NCBI GenBank assembly: GCA_003956705.1
Contig: QZCP01000568.1
Coordinates: 141,829 to 205,828 of the forward strand
Length of the DNA stretch: 64,000 bases
Origin: Brevipalpus yothersi
Taxonomy: Eukaryota; Arthropoda; Arachnida; Trombidiformes; Tenuipalpidae
Direction of reading: 5' to 3'
Position numbers and translations under genes: made by a program. How positions within the stretch are numbered: the stretch's first letter is position 1; each line of letters begins with the position of its first letter. This document shows positions 63,656 through 64,000 of this stretch, one piece after another. A model generated the notes under the pieces. That model was not told where the DNA came from, searched no databases, and saw only the letters and a program-made list of their open reading frames with translations.

Positions 63656-64000
63656 ATAAAATGAATCTAGTATCCAGAGAATCTGTCCCACCATGAGCCT
63701 AATGGAAAATTTTTCAGTTGACCACGTGGTCTGATGATTGTTGAAGTCTTGCTCAGCCCATCGTCTTCATGATATAATATGTAGAAAATCGAATATGAAT
63801 GAGGCCTTTAAGTCTATTAATTTCAACACAATCTTAAATCAACAATACAGATAGATCATCATTATGATCCATTCGATTGATAGAGACACTTTATCCTGTC
63901 TCAATGGATTCAAAACTTTCATGAAATGTCACACACAATCCAGATAGAGAAAGGTACAATTTTTGTGTTTCAAGTGTTCATTCAATTCATCAACTACTCC

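Larger units (their letters stand above)
54502..64000. other. 9.5 kb without a recognised gene
   Basis: Seven long GA/CT tracts, the assembly gap, TG/CA and TA simple repeats and AT-rich DNA. The missing 5' exon(s) of LARP4 are likely here or beyond the window. All long open frames across it are CT/GA repeat translations or gap readings. Confidence 0.5.

Noticed and set aside
1..64000. Transposons, CRISPR arrays, tRNA or rRNA genes
   Set aside because: No transposase or reverse-transcriptase motif, terminal repeat, direct-repeat array or structured RNA gene was found by reading; a covariance and repeat-library search would be decisive.

Overview
This is a eukaryotic nuclear window. It is AT-rich, its genes have GT-AG introns, and the spaces between genes are full of long (GA)n/(CT)n tracts. 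The gene set points to an arthropod: a vitellogenin with a VWD module, an RNF17/Qin-type RING-Tudor protein, Gbx/unplugged, casein kinase 1 alpha, RP2, LARP4, a long-chain acyl-CoA synthetase and a flavin monooxygenase. The very short introns in several genes, the AT-rich code, and the Ser/Asp-rich low-complexity coding tracts make me favour an acariform mite. That placement is inference, since no ribosomal or mitochondrial marker is present.

Layout, with exons joined by hand using splice signals, phase continuity and family conservation. 2203-2985 (-): Gbx/unplugged homeobox gene, 2 exons, about 200 aa. 3872-7323 (-): flavin-containing monooxygenase, 5 exons, 531 aa. 12761-15811 (+): ACSL3/4-type acyl-CoA synthetase, 3 exons, 747 aa, the only plus-strand gene. 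17347-22442 (-): RNF17/Qin-like RING plus five Tudor domains, 6 exons, about 1584 aa. 26454-29134 (-): casein kinase 1 alpha, 4 exons, 340 aa. 30631-33245 (-): RP2 (TBCC-domain Arl3 GAP), 6 exons, 363 aa. 35621-41569 (-): vitellogenin, 4 exons, 1895 aa. 43334-54501 (-): LARP4-family RNA-binding protein, 11 exons seen, 5' end missing. For the seven complete models the summed exons are an exact multiple of three, end in a stop, and match the usual family length, except Gbx, which is shorter than vertebrate Gbx.

The genes do not form an operon or a pathway cluster; they look like unrelated neighbours. Vitellogenin (yolk) and the RNF17-like protein (germline piRNA factor in other animals) are both reproductive, but 13 kb and two unrelated genes lie between them. 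FMO and ACSL are divergent across a 5.4 kb spacer; ACSL and RNF17 converge.

From about 54.5 kb to the end I recognise no gene. That stretch holds microsatellites and a 622-base run of N (56227-56848) flanked on both sides by (CT)n, which is an assembly gap in a repeat. I found no transposon, tRNA, rRNA or CRISPR that I could support. I did not find a convincing new multi-gene system. The most interesting item is the intact RNF17/Qin-like gene, because some mites of the suspected group are reported to have lost Piwi.
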